Of a stretch of DNA of 64,000 bases, positions 46,956-62,873 are shown in pieces. Within the stretch, counting starts at the first letter, position 1. The number at the start of each line of letters is the position of its first letter. Both the position numbers and the translations under genes were made by a program. This DNA is from Tetrapyrgos nigripes (Eukaryota; Basidiomycota; Agaricomycetes; Agaricales; Campanellaceae): NCBI GenBank assembly GCA_013368315.1, contig JAACJM010000013.1:744001-808000 (forward strand). Direction: 5' to 3'. A model generated the notes under the pieces. That model saw only the letters and a list, made by a program, of their open reading frames with translations. It was not told the DNA's origin and did not search any database.

Positions 46956-48237
46956 CTACGCTACGATACAATCCCCTTTCTGATCGTGCTCCTTTACCCA
47001 CTCTGCTTCCTCAGCAGCAAATCTTGCCTTCTCCTCCTCACTGAGCAAACCCTTCTTCGCCCTTTCCTGCATGGCTTTTCTTCTACTTTCCCTCTCTGCT
47101 TTCGCTCGGCTGATTAGGATGAATGATGTATGGTGATGGTGAATTATAGTTTATGTACGGACGGAAGCACGGCGCAATGGATACAAATGTGATGCCAAAA
47201 GATACAAGAAGATGTGTGATGTCCAAGAAATTATGCAGTTACAAATACAGGTCGAGGAACGAATGGGTTGGGGCGAACGGCGAATGCAAGTTTGGGTGAT
47301 TTAGGTGGGGATTTGGGAGATACAGTGGTCGTGGACGAGGTCGTTAGTTTAGGGGTTTCGTCATTAGATGAAATGGTAATTTCGGGGAGCAAGTTGCTAG
47401 AGCGTCATTAGTGAGTACAGGAAACGATCTGATGAAAAGAGACATACCGGTCAGTTTTGGAGAACAGATTCAAGTGTGAGCTAGAGGTAGAAGTGCTCGA
47501 CTTCAGAGTAGAAGCGGAAGCGGATGTCGAAGCAGTTGTCAGTGACTTCTTGATAGCAGTGCCCGCAGCAGAAGCCTTCGTTTCGATAGTCTTGGCATTG
47601 AGATTGAGCAGGCGACTGGAAGCTGGAATGCCTCCAGGTCTATGCTGCTGGCTTGATGTTGAAGCTGCAGGAGTAGAGTTGCATGAGTGATCGCTTGGGA
47701 AGCGGTGTGTCGGGCAGAATTGTTTCTGGCATTTCTGGAGTCTCGTCAGCATGGAATAACCTTCACACAAAAGGACGGACGCACATCACAGCGTATTGGC
47801 GAAAACAGAACCTTGCCACACTTCGCTCTGGCACAGGTAGGAGTGGACTTTTTCACAGTTTTGCCTAACATGACTGAGCACTCTTTAGCGAAATGTTCCT
47901 CCATGCGGGCATTCGGCTCTTGGCCAACACGAATAGCAACTGGTTCATTACATAGAGGGCCTATGAAAGATGGTTAGAGTTTGTATAATGGCTTGGAGGA
48001 ATGATACACACAGTTAGGAGCCACTCTATTATGTTTCGAGGCATCATACTTTGGGCATGAATGAGCATTCACCATAAAGTGTTCTTGGCAAAACGAGTCT
48101 TCACAATGCTGGCATTTGAAAGGGAGAAAGTCGATGAGCAGGCAGGACGGGTGTGAGCATTGTTTGCCGATGGATAGTAGTTGTGGATCTCGTTCTGGAG
48201 TAGGTGTAGCATGAGCGGGGGATGGTGAGGAAGACAT
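46956..48237 (-). CDS. Double AN1 zinc-finger protein (Cuz1/ZFAND2-like)
   Basis: Two AN1 fingers are visible: CSHPSCLLIDFLPFKCQHC with CQEHF, and CARAKCGKVLFSPIRCDKC with CPTHR. Cuz1/ZFAND2 proteins link Cdc48 and the proteasome, notably under arsenite stress. A Ser/Thr-rich linker follows, then LPEITISSNDETPKL and FAVRPNPFVPRP. The last exon encodes a charged helix, RRKAMQERAKKGLLSEEEKA, ending KGDCIVA. The intron before it (from GT near 47248 to about 47097) is my inference. Without it the protein would stop at 47231 after PVFVTA. The helical ending matches related fungal proteins as I recall them. The start at 48237 is MSSSPSPAHATP. Confidence 0.8.
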
Positions 48238-48587
48238 GAGCAGCAAAAGCAGAAATAAAAGGAAGGATAAGGAGATGGAGAAATAGAGATGGTGGTATAA
48301 GTAGTACAAGAGACGCTTACGCGTACAGACGCGCGTTTGACCTAGCTTGTGAGCCGTTGAGTCAGCCTAGGGGAGACTAACCAAGCCTTGACCAAGACGT
48401 CTCGAATTTTCTACGTGTTTCCAAATTTCCTTTTTGGAAATCCAGGACCATGTAGATCCTCTCTGGATCCTGTCCTTCGATTTTTCATTCTACATACATC
48501 TCTATGTTTGCTATGGTGCCTAAATGCTCCAAAAATCACCTGGGACACGGCGTGTAGGCGCTCCAAAATAGCCTCTACATCACGATC
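48238..48587. other. Divergent promoter region
   Basis: 350 bases between the AN1 protein gene and the F-box gene. No additional gene seen. Confidence 0.45.
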
Positions 48588-49915
48588 ATGACGAAAAGAA
48601 GCCAACTATGTGAAGACATTCATTCGCCCGGCCTCAGCTCGTCCACCGACGTTATGTCATTACCACACCAATCGCAGGACCCTTCAGCTCCTCCTGTTCT
48701 TCCTCAGGAACTCATTGACTGCATCATAGATCAGTTACAGGACCGCAAGACCGACTTGTCGACCTGTGCTCTCGTAGGACGTACATGGCTCTATTCAAGT
48801 CGTAAACATTTGTTCCGTGTCCTTTCCTGCAGGCCACAGCTGTCAAATCGCGGCCAAGTGGAAAACAACGTAGCAGGCCCCGTCTTTGCCCCACATATTC
48901 CTCCCCTTGTACACAGACTCTCGTTCGACTGTGCACAATCGCCATTGCACTTGGCGATGCTCTTGCGGATCTCGTCTTTCACTCAGCTTCGCCACCTGAC
49001 GCTGTCCAACATCCCTCTACGAAACCTGCATCAGACAGAGGCTTGCCATCATTTCCCTGTCTTCTTGAAACAATGTCCTGAATTGGAACATCTTGCTTTG
49101 ATCAAGGTCGACTTGCAGGATATCAGGCAATTGTCCTTTCCTCCTGGCCGTCATATTCCCCACCTACGTTCTCTCACCTTACAATCCCTGACTTGTTCCG
49201 ACTCTGATGTCCAGGGCTTTGTGTCCTTTTCACCTGATGATCAGATGGAACTTGAGGCGCTAGAACTCGAAGACGTTGACCCAGATGTTGTTGATCTGAT
49301 GTTCTGCCGCCCTGATTCGCCCTTCTCGCTGTCTGCCCTGCAGTGGCTTCGTCTAGGAGACGACTGTCACGACGAGGTATTGCAGAACTATGGTTCCTCT
49401 ATCACACATCTCTCTTTACATCCACCCATACCAAGCTGTAAGTCGAGAAAAGCTCTCGCTCGTCCTTTTTGGCGCTAATCCTTTCAAACCCAGATATCTC
49501 CCAACTTAACTCTCTCACATTACCCAAACTCCGCCATCTCACCATTAGCGGCAACGATTTCAAACATGACGCCATTCCTTCCATCCTCCAACAACTCGGT
49601 CATAGCGGACTCGGCCTTCAAACTTTGGTGTTGGGTATAACCATCTCCTCGGCCGGCTATCCCGAAATCAACTCTGGACACGACAAACTGATCTGTGAAT
49701 TCATTCGAAGTATGCCTTCGCTTGAACGAGTAGTGCTGAGGCTGAAGAGGAAATTCACATTAAAGTATCCTATGAGTCACCCTCTCGTGATGGTTCTGAG
49801 ACAACGTGAAATACTCTTACATCTACCAGAAACGGTGGAGAGTGACAAGTTGGTTGTTGAGATTGAATGGGATAAGGAAGAGTCGAGGAAGCTGGGTTTA
49901 TCACGGTCCAAGTAA
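48588..49915 (+). CDS. F-box protein with degenerate leucine-rich repeats
   Basis: Residues ~35-80 form an F-box: VLPQELIDCIIDQLQDRKTD, then CALVGRTWLYSSRKHLFRVL. The rest has irregular Leu-rich repeats such as LRISSFTQLRHLTLSNIPL, LEHLALIKVDL, LRSLTLQSLTC and LPKLRHLTISGNDF. Such proteins recruit substrates to SCF (Skp1-cullin-F-box) ubiquitin ligases. Mushroom genomes carry many fast-evolving F-box genes of this shape, and no substrate can be named. There are two exons: the intron starts near 49439 and ends at CAG just before 49494. Length is about 425 residues. Confidence 0.82.
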
Positions 49916-50106
49916 TTGCAGATAACGAATGTATACTACACCACGCATGGAATGCTTTCATACCTTGCTCAACACTCCTTTGTGTTATCGCCCAGTTAAG
50001 CTTTGTCTCGAGTTGTAGGCGCTCTGGGCTTGTCGAGACTCGTTTACCTCAACCACGTGTTGGCGCGCTCCTCTCCCTCAGACCTCTCACTGAACCCTCC
50101 CATTGA

Positions 50107-51303
50107 ATGACATCCTCTGCACCGTTTACCATCACTTTTACTTTTGTATATCTCGCGCTGTCCTATCCCCAATCCCTATCTAACTTGATTGTAACAGATA
50201 AGACACGGAGAGAGCACCGATAACTTGGTGAGCAACTCAACTAGCCACTGTCTCTATAATTTTAAACATCCATATAACACACTTCCTCAGAAATTAGTAT
50301 GGGCAGGCTGGAAAGATGCTCCCTTATCCAATCATGGTGATTCCCTTCCTTCTTAAACCTGAAAACAGAGGCTAAAAGATTGCACTATGGGGACAGGCAT
50401 GAAAGTGAGTGGCAAACCCCTGATATCCAACAGGTCCATTAGACAAACCCGCTCATATCACTCGCTTTAACCCTTGCCAGCAAGCCAAATCACTTGGAAA
50501 GTGGTTCATGGCCAAAGGAACGCAATTTAACGTCATCTACTCATCAGATTTGCAACGAGCTGTCACGACCGCAGAAGCCATCCTGGAGGACCATTCAGAT
50601 CCCAGACCACCCTTCATCCAATCACTGAACCTCCGAGAACAAAATTTCGGCCAAGGAGAAGGACAACCGTATAAACAAACTCGAGATCCGAAATTGACCG
50701 CCGAAGAGCATTATGCGAGGGGGTTATTTCCTCATATTAGGAGTAGGACTGAGAGGTTTCCTGGAGGGGAGAGTAAGGATGATTTGGCGAGGAGGGCAGA
50801 GGGTGTTGTTGATGAGATTATAGTGCCTTGCGTTCTGGAAGCGGCGAAGGAGAAGAGAATGAATTATCATGTTGCGATTGTGAGCCATGGGTTGTTCATT
50901 AAAGAGTTGATCCTTGTACTGCTCAAGCGCAACCCGAGAGGAGGCGGGATTCCGGAGGAAGGTTATAGAGGACTGCGCAACACGGGATGGAGTAGGGTTG
51001 TAGTTGGTATCGAGCCTGAGGTGATGAATCAGTGGATGCAATTTTCCATCATTGAACCCATTACTCACTTCGTAGCAGGTTCTCTCGTCCACCAAGATTT
51101 CCAAACCACTACCGCTGCTTGTTCGCATTACACAGATCAATAGACACGATCATCTGGATTCAGTCGTAAGTCTCCTTCAGTAACACACGGCTAGGCTGAC
51201 ATTCATTCGTCTTCAGGTCAGGCAGAAAGGCGGTATAGGGAGTATAGCACACGATGCAAAACAGAAGGATATTCGTGGATTTTTTGCATCGAGAAAAGCT
51301 TAA
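50107..51303 (+). CDS. Histidine phosphatase (phosphoglycerate-mutase-like)
   Basis: The catalytic motif is IRHGESTDNL near residue 15. It is followed by LVWAGWKDAPLSNHG, QAKSLGKWFMAKG, VIYSSDLQRAVTTAEAIL and LREQNFGQGEGQPYKQ. The second catalytic His is in HVAIVSHGLFIKELI. The C-terminus, after two further introns, reads RITQINRHDHLDSV and VRQKGGIGSIAHDAKQKDIR. Members act on small phosphoesters; TIGAR/SHB17-like sugar phosphatases are plausible. The first exon is short (MTSSAPFTITFTF). An exon of just eight bases (50397-50404) joins NHG to MK and is needed to keep the frame. The last intron, about 51160-51216, gives the end FFASRKA. Confidence 0.85.
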
Positions 51304-51412
51304 AAAGGATTATAGAGCTGTCATACAATACAGAGAAATGGATCTAGAGACCAGTCAGTATACTTTATCTGCAAGCAGAGTAGAAAAAAAGCCAAATACC
51401 ATGAAATCTATG

Positions 51413-51776
51413 TCAATTGGAGCCGTAGGGTAACAGAAGCTTCTTCAACTTGTGAGTTTGGGCCGGCGTAGAATAAGCAGTTTGCGCCAAACGGTTTTTT
51501 CGGGCGGGAGACTTGTGTTGGTTCTTATGAGTGTGGGCAGCATGTGCCTAGGGAAGACAGGACGCGTTGAGACCAAGAAACGTTGAGGAAAGAAAAGAAG
51601 ATACTGACGTGTTTATACGAGTTTCCAGACCCAAGTGACCTCCATCGTTTTTTAGCTCCAGAATGAGATTTGATCTTGTAGCCTGCCTCAACAGAGGACG
51701 TTGTGGAGAAGAGTCGAGGCATCCATGCCTGGGACGGGGCAGCGGGACGTACCAGTCCCGAGATGAGAGACAACAT
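51413..51776 (-). CDS. Mitochondrial ribosomal protein bL35
   Basis: About 95 residues in two exons. A presequence (MLSLISGLVRPAAPSQAW) is followed by the bL35 core, GYKIKSHSGAKKRWRSLG, SGNSYKHAHAAHTHKNQHKS and RKNRLAQTAYSTPAQTHKLK, ending LLLPYGSN. The KxHSGAKKR block is the bL35 hallmark. One intron (about 51549-51609) lies within SYKH/AHAAH. It encodes a structural protein of the large mitoribosomal subunit. It ends 110 bases from the convergent phosphatase gene. Confidence 0.93.
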
Positions 51777-51919
51777 GAAAGTCGCGAGTCAGCGCAGATG
51801 TCAATTCATCAACTGTGCAACCGTTCGTCTCTTCTGTTTTTTTACCTACTTCCTAGTGTACACTATCGATATATTCACATTGACTCTAAATTTACACATT
51901 CACTACAAACACTACAGTG

Positions 51920-54900
51920 CTAGGGACTGACATCCATGGTGTCCTCTTCTTTTGCTGTTTCGGTTGGCTTCTTTTGCTGCCGTCGTTCAGCCAAGAATGC
52001 TTCAATGCGCTCTCGCAGTTCAGTATCTGTTCAAGAGCAAAAGCAGTCAGTACAAGCCCCCATAACACAGTAAAGCCTACGAACTCGGAACTACTTCTTC
52101 AATTGCCAACGGTGATCGGTTGAATGGATCTTTCGAGTCGGACAGAAGATGTGATTTGATTGTGGCAAGGTCAACAGTGGCCTTTGAAGAGGGCAAAATC
52201 ACCGGATTCTTCATGACCGTAAACATGAGAGGGTCTGAGGAAGTACCAAAGTCAGTGGCATACAAGGACACCAAAAAATGTACGACTCACCAAGGAATTC
52301 GTCTGGAATTTCACCAAGATCTTCCTCCGCTTCTATGGTCAACTTGGCTTCCTCAACCATCACCGTCAGCATCCTCAGCTTCTCGAGTTCAGCCTCTGTC
52401 TTTAGTCCTCTCTTAATCGCAATCCTCTCAGCAGACTCAAACAGCTCCTTGCTGTAACTTCGTCCGTCGCTCGCTATGGCCCTCACAAACTCTGGTTGAT
52501 CACTGAGGTTGAGGAACACTTGTATAATATCGCTCAACAATCCTCTTGGGTCGAATCTCAGCTTTTGAGGATCACGGACTTTGAGTTCTTGGTACTTGGG
52601 ACCGACCAGAGCTACGAGATTGTAATCCAACATCGCAGCTAAACGGTCGACGATTTCGGGCATCATGAAAGGTTGCTTCGTCTCGGCAGTAAAGACCTTC
52701 AGAAGCTCTACTGTGCTTCTGCCCAAGACTATGTAGCTGGACGCATGCCGTTCCAGCGTGCGAAGGCTGCCTTCTCGTTCTCGTCGATGTTCCAAAGATT
52801 TCGAATACCATGTCTCCTTGTCATCCATCTCCATTTGAATATTGTGTATCTGACCTAGTTCACTTAACGATTCGTCCATGAGGTATGTGACGTCGTTAAT
52901 CATGAGGTTGACGAAACGAACGAACTTGTCAACGTTCCTTCAACGGGAGTCAACAACTGTGAAATGAAATCGGGCAAGTGGGACGTACTGGGCTTCTCGA
53001 TTTAGAGCCTCCCTGTGTGAAGGATTGTTCCATATAATCTTGAGGACAAAAGCAATATTGCGCCTGAAACTACTGTCAGGGTGAAAAGCCCAAGTTAATT
53101 TACTCAAACTGACCGAGCATCTGCAAATACCAATGAGTAAGTCATTCTGTTTGAAGAGAGGAGGAACCTTACTGAATTTGTCATAGAACTGTGAGCTGGC
53201 ACCTGTCTGTTCGACCTCTGGAAGAACAATGAACACACAACCTTCAGAGCTGATAGCAGTGCGGCATACCGATGTAAAAGTGCATCAACGCAGGCATCAG
53301 ATGCTTGAGTGCCATTGGGTGACTATGAAGCAAACCGCCAAGAATGCCATTGCGTTCACGTCCATAGCCCCATGTGCCCATGAAGAGTACCTAAACAAAG
53401 ATGGTGTTGAGCTAATGTGATTAGATGTACAACGAGAATCCCGCACATCATTAATCTTGGACTTCAAGAATGGATTCTTGATATACCATGTAGAAGTGAG
53501 GAAGGTGAGGATGAACAGCAACAACTCATTCTTCCCTGACAACTCGAACTTGTCTGGAGCGTGGCTAGATTTCAGGTCAGCAATAACGTAGAAACCAGAC
53601 ACGCCAAGCCCTTACTTGGTCGAAAAATGAAGGTAGTCTATAATGTCCTCAACGATGTACTCAGGTAGCACTCGGAAGGCCATCGGGACATCCTTCGCCA
53701 AGGGCAGTCTAAAGTGCGTTGGGTTAGGCAACCGCTCGTGCGGGTCTCAAGAATGGACTCACTCTACAGTAGGATTGGGATGAGTTTTCTTCGGATCGAC
53801 TTGCCGTATTAGCCAGGTGCCCAAGAAATTTGTGAAGCCGATGGACCGGTAGACGAGTTCGGGATCAAGTAGTTGGGCTTCATAAGCCATTTGTGCCGAT
53901 CGGACTTTGCTTTGTTGATTCTAGAGTATAGCTAAGTCATGCCTGTGTAACAGTGAGTGCAGACGCTGACCAACCTTGACATTGTTGATGGCAGCCTCGG
54001 TACGGGCTTGTAATGGACCCTACATAAAATGTAAGGCATCAGATTACAGTAAAACGAGGTATGTGCTTACCCCCATCCATGATCCGTCACCATTTAGAAA
54101 ATCGAGATGTCGTTGGATATCGTCCATGACTTTGGCCAAGTCTGTATAGTTTTGTATAGTTTTCTGATATCCATAATGACTCATGGCAATAGTGAGGTAG
54201 AAGATATCCGATATGAAGTTGGGGGCAGGCCCTGTCCAGCAGATGGTCAGTATGAACAACTGCTATACAAAGGGAAAAAAACATCTTACCTGGTGGAACT
54301 TCTTCAGCCCATTTGGCCGCTTCCTCACTGGTAGCCTTAATCCGAGTTTCCTCGTGGACGTCAATTCGCTTGGATCGTGCATAGTAGAAGGGATCAATCT
54401 TGTCAATCTGCGACGAGGAGTGACCCGCTTTAGTTGATAGGTGAAACAATGTGTAGAATGCAAAACATGTACCTTGCTGTAATTTGCATCCATGAAAGGT
54501 TCAGCAAATCGATACAAGATAGTTTGAAGATTGGTCACGAAGCCATCGCTGGAGACAGTTGCTGGATCTACCTATCGAATGGTTCAGCTACAAGTCACTA
54601 GCAAAGAGGTTTGGAAGACGAACCTGCATTCCTGCTCGCTTGACATTCAGAGAAATAGTTTTGGCAAAGTATTGCAACACAGCCTCCCTAGATTCTGCGG
54701 AGGCTCTGACCAAGGTATTGAATATTTTGAAAAGTGAGTTCTATGAAATCATTTAGCGTCGTAAGTTAGAGTACATTATCATGCTTTCATACCTGAAGGC
54801 TCTTCAGAGTTCCTCTCAAACTAGCGTAGGACGACTCAACGTCATCTCTAGATCGTTTGTCAGGGTCAGAGAAGTACGTCTGTGATATTCCTGGCTATAA

Positions 54901-56391
54901 ACCAGATCAGAATGCAAACAGAGGCCCATGAGACACCAGCTCACCCATTCTCTCGAAAAGACGCTGAGTCTACAGAGAGGGCCCATTAACGATCTGACCT
55001 CAAATGCTGGCGCAGGCACATTTTCCGGAATCCACTCTTCCATTCGAGTGATCATTGCCGCAATACTCTTCACAGATACCAGTGCCTCCAAACCACCGAC
55101 CACTCCACGCCAGCTTGCATCACCTCCACCGAGACCTTCCTGCCGGAAAAGTGAAGGATGGAACAAGAGTTGGCGAACGACTGGGGCAAGGACACCATCT
55201 ATCTCATTGTCCGGCTCAAACCGAAGCGCAAGATCTTGAAGGAATTGCTCAATGTCAGAGGGTGTAAGTGTATTTGGAGAGGCTGAAGGTGATGATAGAA
55301 GGGGTATTGACAAAGCAGAAAGGGAGAGAAGAGGCGCGACAAGTTCAGGTGGTCCAAGTTCGCGTCTAGCATATCAACACATGAATGCAGATTTTCGAAA
55401 AGAAAATGAGTCTAACGCACCCTTGCGGTTGAGGAAACATTTCTGGCTCTTGCAGTGTCAGACCGGCGTAGCTGATGATAAGTTCGCGCATCTTCTCCAA
55501 TCTACTGAGTGCATCTTGTGTTTCGATCGGAGGGTATCCCTGTCATTCAGATTAGACAGATAGCACTTCCTTCTTTGATACCATGACTTGTACCTTCTTG
55601 ATGAGTGCGGCCCTAACCACATTGAGACGCTTCCAGCAACCGATGAGGAATTCAAAGACTGTTTGTTGCGGAGGTAGTGATGCGAGGACGGGTAGATATT
55701 CCAAATCATCGCTAGATTGTGGCTTAATAAGTGACAGTAAGGAATTGGCAAATAGACGCACGTCATTGTCTGGGGATCTATCTCGAGGCGAGCAATGAGC
55801 AACCGGTCAAACAAATCTGCACTGAGTCGTGGAAGTGGTTTCCCTACATAATACTTAGCTTTATCCTTGGGCTCTGAGGTGCAAAGACACGTACCTGGTT
55901 CCTCCGATTCAATTTCTGTCGCTAGACCTTTGAGCCACACAGAGTCGTAACCACTTTGTTCTGCCACATTTTTCTGAAAGGATTAAGTTGATATAACAAA
56001 TCAACACGGAAGATATCCAACCTCTAAAGTCACTTTGAGAACAGAAACAGCTGTTTCGTGTTCCCAATTGGGGAGATCTAATTTGGCAGGTACTTTAAAC
56101 TTGCGAACTGAAGTTGATGCAGGAGAAGGTGATGGTTCGACAGGTTTAGGTTTGGGAGAAGGAGCAGGTGGTCTGGATACGGGTTTGGGAGCGGATTGAG
56201 GTGCTGGGGAGGTACTAGGAAGCGGCGTAGAAGATGCCGAGGCTGAAGGTGAGCTGGATGCTGAATTTTGGAGCTTGGCGAGTCTCTTTAAACGAATCTG
56301 TGATGACCACCATCAGCAAAAACATCCCGCTATAAAACCAGTTCCTTACGCGTTCAGCGTCGTCCTGGGGTGTACTTGGATTGGTGGACAT
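51920..56391 (-). CDS. UFD2: Ubiquitin conjugation factor E4 (Ufd2)
   Basis: Ufd2 extends ubiquitin chains on substrates and works with Cdc48. The C-terminal U-box is intact: [40 protein letters not shown], then PLAIEEVVP and [13 protein letters not shown]. Upstream is the long Ufd2 core: [24 protein letters not shown] helices appear as [20 protein letters not shown], and later [20 protein letters not shown]. The N-terminus, [20 protein letters not shown], precedes a Pro/Ser-rich linker ([17 protein letters not shown]). More than fifteen exons give a protein of about 1,080 residues, the usual size. The stop at 51920 follows [12 protein letters not shown]. Some central splice sites were not traced base by base. 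Confidence 0.92.
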
Positions 56392-56635
56392 GATTTCGGG
56401 TAAGACCAAGAGACGGCACGTGCAGACGCCATCCGTTAAGGTTTTTCTCATTCCTTCAAGACGCATCACCATTCAGAAAAGAATAATATAGCTAGATATC
56501 TAGAATTACCGTGTACTGTACATGTCCATACTTACACAACGCGGGATACTTAACCCAATTTAAGGTAGAGAATACAGAGATAAAGAACGATGATAGATGT
56601 AAGTAAGATGTAAAGTGTGTAGCGTTCACTAGTGT

Positions 56636-59655
<3,020 letters not shown>

Positions 59656-60052
59656 AAAAGACGGCCAGAAACGAAATATGTAGATGTGGGTCTGCTGAGA
59701 ATAACAGTGAACACCTTAGTCAACCAGTCCTATATATACAACAGCTTACACAGCTGTCCACATGCAATACACTTGTCATCCACTCAAACCTCAAAAGATT
59801 CAACTTCTCAAACAACTATAGGCATCAATACCATCTGAGCAGACTAGAAATCTGAGCTCGAGAATTGCTGGACTTGATTCTTACTCGACTTCCTATTCGG
59901 GAAGGGGATTTTTGCTTTTTGTTCTACAAATGGCGTTGCCTGCCACATGAGCCCAAAAAGGCTTCTGCGCTTTGACCTTCAACATAATATAATCAAGTTC
60001 AACCTCAACCACCTTTCCTCCCAACATCCACCATCTACTTCCCCTTCGTGTC

Positions 60053-62873
60053 ATGTTACATGCAGACCCTGATTGCGAGCCGCCTAGCCCCATAGAATCC
60101 TCATTCTCCACCTGCGAGGCCACAACTCGAGACTCCGTCATCAGTGTGCTGGACCACAGCACCTTATACGCCCCCTCACGCTTCATCGCAACCTGTCCTT
60201 CCGCCAGCCAATGTCTCCGGCGACTGGAGGAGCTGCAAGCTTCCAAGGACGCATCAAAGTTGGCCAAACGATCGAAAGCTTTCACCGATTCGCTGCTTGA
60301 GTTCGTCTCATCTTCCCTTCCCCTCCACCTCCCTACCTCGTATCCTCTTCACTCTGACTATGGGCTGACACATAGAGCTCTCGGTGAATGTATTGGCCAC
60401 TTCTTAGGATATGTGAGACAGCCACTGGATGAAAGTATGGAAGAGTTTCGCTTGGAGATGTGCCTGGAGCAGCTGGAGATGCTCTGGAAGACCCTCCTGG
60501 AGCTTGTGGACCTTGCCTTCGAGGCTGGAGCTCTGCCTGGCACGCCAGTGCTCACAAAGTCCGGACCATCCCATCCCTCGTCATCGTCGTCTCCCTCTTC
60601 CGGGAGGCTTGCCCTCGAGATGTCCGTTCGGAAACCAAATTCTCACCGTCCATGAAATCTGTCTGGGACACCCCAAGGTCGAAATCATCTCACTCTCCTC
60701 AACCATCTCTCCCTAACCCATCTTCATCATCACCTCGCCTGTTGCCGTCAACCGAAGTATCTGTCAAAGATGTCTTGCGGTCGAGGCCATCCAAATCTCT
60801 CCAAACTCTTCGCCCATCTCCTGCGACATCGTCGCCAGTGCCCTCTGCAGAACGTTCTCAGCTGCTGCTTGCCTCCGAGAGATCTTCCAAAGATGTCTCG
60901 CGACCACCCAGGGAATCCACATCTTCTCAAACTCTTCGCCGGTCATCACCGTCTGCAGAAACTTCTCCCCCTCTGCCACCACCCAAGACGACTACTCCGA
61001 TGTCTGTCATTGAAATAGTCGATCAGGCTAGACGTGCTGAATTAGCCTCCGAGTGTGGAGAAGAATCTGCAGGTTCTTCTGAACAGTTGCAGAGCGTCTC
61101 AGAAGAATCTGATCGCTCTAGTGTCGATGGTCCTTCCGAATGTTCTTCTCCTTCCTGCAACACACCATCTCGCCTTACGGTTCATATCGATTCGTCAATG
61201 ACTACGTTGGCGTCTACCCAGACTTCGGCAAGCAGTGTCTCCACAAACTCGAGGATCGTTCGTCGCATCATCCAATTCAAACCTTCCATGTTATCGTTCA
61301 GATCCAAATCCAAAACTTCTCCCTTAGATGTCTCTGGATCTAGTGGTCATGATGATTTGTTGCACTCCGACCCGACAAGCAGCTCGGAGGATGAAATTGG
61401 AGATGAGCGTGCTGTCGAGACCGCGAACGCTGAGGCTCAGTTCACACTGCAAGCCAGGTCGCTCCAGGAGGTGCTGGATCTGGTAACTGGGAAGGAAATG
61501 ACCCTGAAACAAGGACTGAAAGATGTATTTTTCCAAACATTTCGCTGGTATCTTGAGCCGGTGAAATTCGTCCAGGAACTGCAAAAGCGGTTCATCGAGT
61601 ACTTCCCAAGAATGAATCCTGATCAGGAGAAGATTGCTCGTGAATGGCAGGTGAAGAACAGTTCGACGCCACTCCGTATTATCCACCTCATTCTGACGTG
61701 GCTGCGGCAGTACTGGATTCCGGAGCTCGACAACGAAGCTTTCGAGCCGTTGCAGACCTTTGCTAAAGAATGGTTGACCAATTATCCTGATGAGGCCCTT
61801 ATCTGGCGCCTCCTTCAGGCTCTCAACGATGTCCAAAACGGCGTCGCCAACCGTCAGACCGCCGTCAAAGATCACTGGGATTTGTTGAACTCGGGGACCC
61901 TCATCCTATCACCTAGCCCGACTGGGTTCAAGGTCTTCACTCATACCGGAGCACCCGTTGCCGGGATGCTATCTGATTTCGATACACCTAGTGGTAGACT
62001 GGAATTTTCCCGCCAACTCACCGCATATCTTTCCGAGCTATATGCAGGAATCGACGCAGACTCCTTGGTTTGGGGCCATTATAAGGGTGTCGATACCGAG
62101 GGGGTGAGAACGGCTCGGTTGATATCAGAGCAGGAGAAGGGGTTGGAAGAATGGGTCGTTGCTTCTGTTATTGCCAATTTCAAAGATCTCGCGGAGATGT
62201 CACACCTCGCTTCTTTCTGGTTCAATGTACTCAAAGTAAGTTTCGTTTGTCTGATCTTCATGTTCATCTCTGATTCTTTTCTGCATCTCAGAATTGCAAC
62301 CAGTTCGGTAACTTTAGTGCGGTCAGGAGCATTGTGAATTCTCTAGTCAAGCTTGACGAGGTTTACAAGGTTGGTGATACTCATATATGCAAATAAGTCC
62401 TTGGTCACATCTTACGATTTTCCAGTGGTTTGACCCTGTTCGCAAACAACACCTCGCTGCGCTGAATCAATGGGCAGCACCCGCCAAACAATGGCGTATG
62501 CTGCGAGCTCGTAATTCTCCATGCATCCATCCTATTTGTACGTCTTCTCTTGTCCTCGTCTTTCTTCTAAATTCTGATTTTCATTCTGAATTAGCCTCGG
62601 TCAAAGAAAATATTGACAGGTGCAAGAACGAAGTGGGACGTGCACCTGAATACGCATCCTATGGCCGCTACAGTCTTCTTGCTCGAGCTATCGACGGTAC
62701 TCGTCCATTCCCTGACCATGCTTCAGTTTCATGACTGACCTCGGCTTTCAATAGATCTACACCACGCAAAGCTCTCTTACAAGTTCAACAAAACCCCTCA
62801 TATTCAAGAATGGATTGAGAGGGAATTAAAGGCCCGCCATCCCATTCCCATTCCCCCGAGCTTGACAACGTAA
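60053..62873 (+). CDS. RasGEF-domain protein
   Basis: The N-terminal 165 residues are helical (SQCLRRLEELQASKDASKLA; LEQLEMLWKTLLELVDLAFE). A long Ser/Pro-rich disordered region follows, with three loose repeats of SKDVxRxxP type. The C-terminal part has a REM-like helix (FTLQARSLQEVLDLVTG) and a RasGEF core: ADSLVWGHYKGVDTEGVRTA, LEEWVVASVIANFKDLAEMS and HLASFWFNVLK, then NCNQFGNFSAVRSIVNSL and WFDPVRKQHLAALNQWAAPA. RasGEFs load GTP onto small G proteins; this core is divergent. A frame change around 60548-60606 is best explained by a 59-base intron (GTGCTC to GGGAG). Read without it, the same stretch is also open in the second frame. The gene ends IPPSLTT at 62873. Confidence 0.8.
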
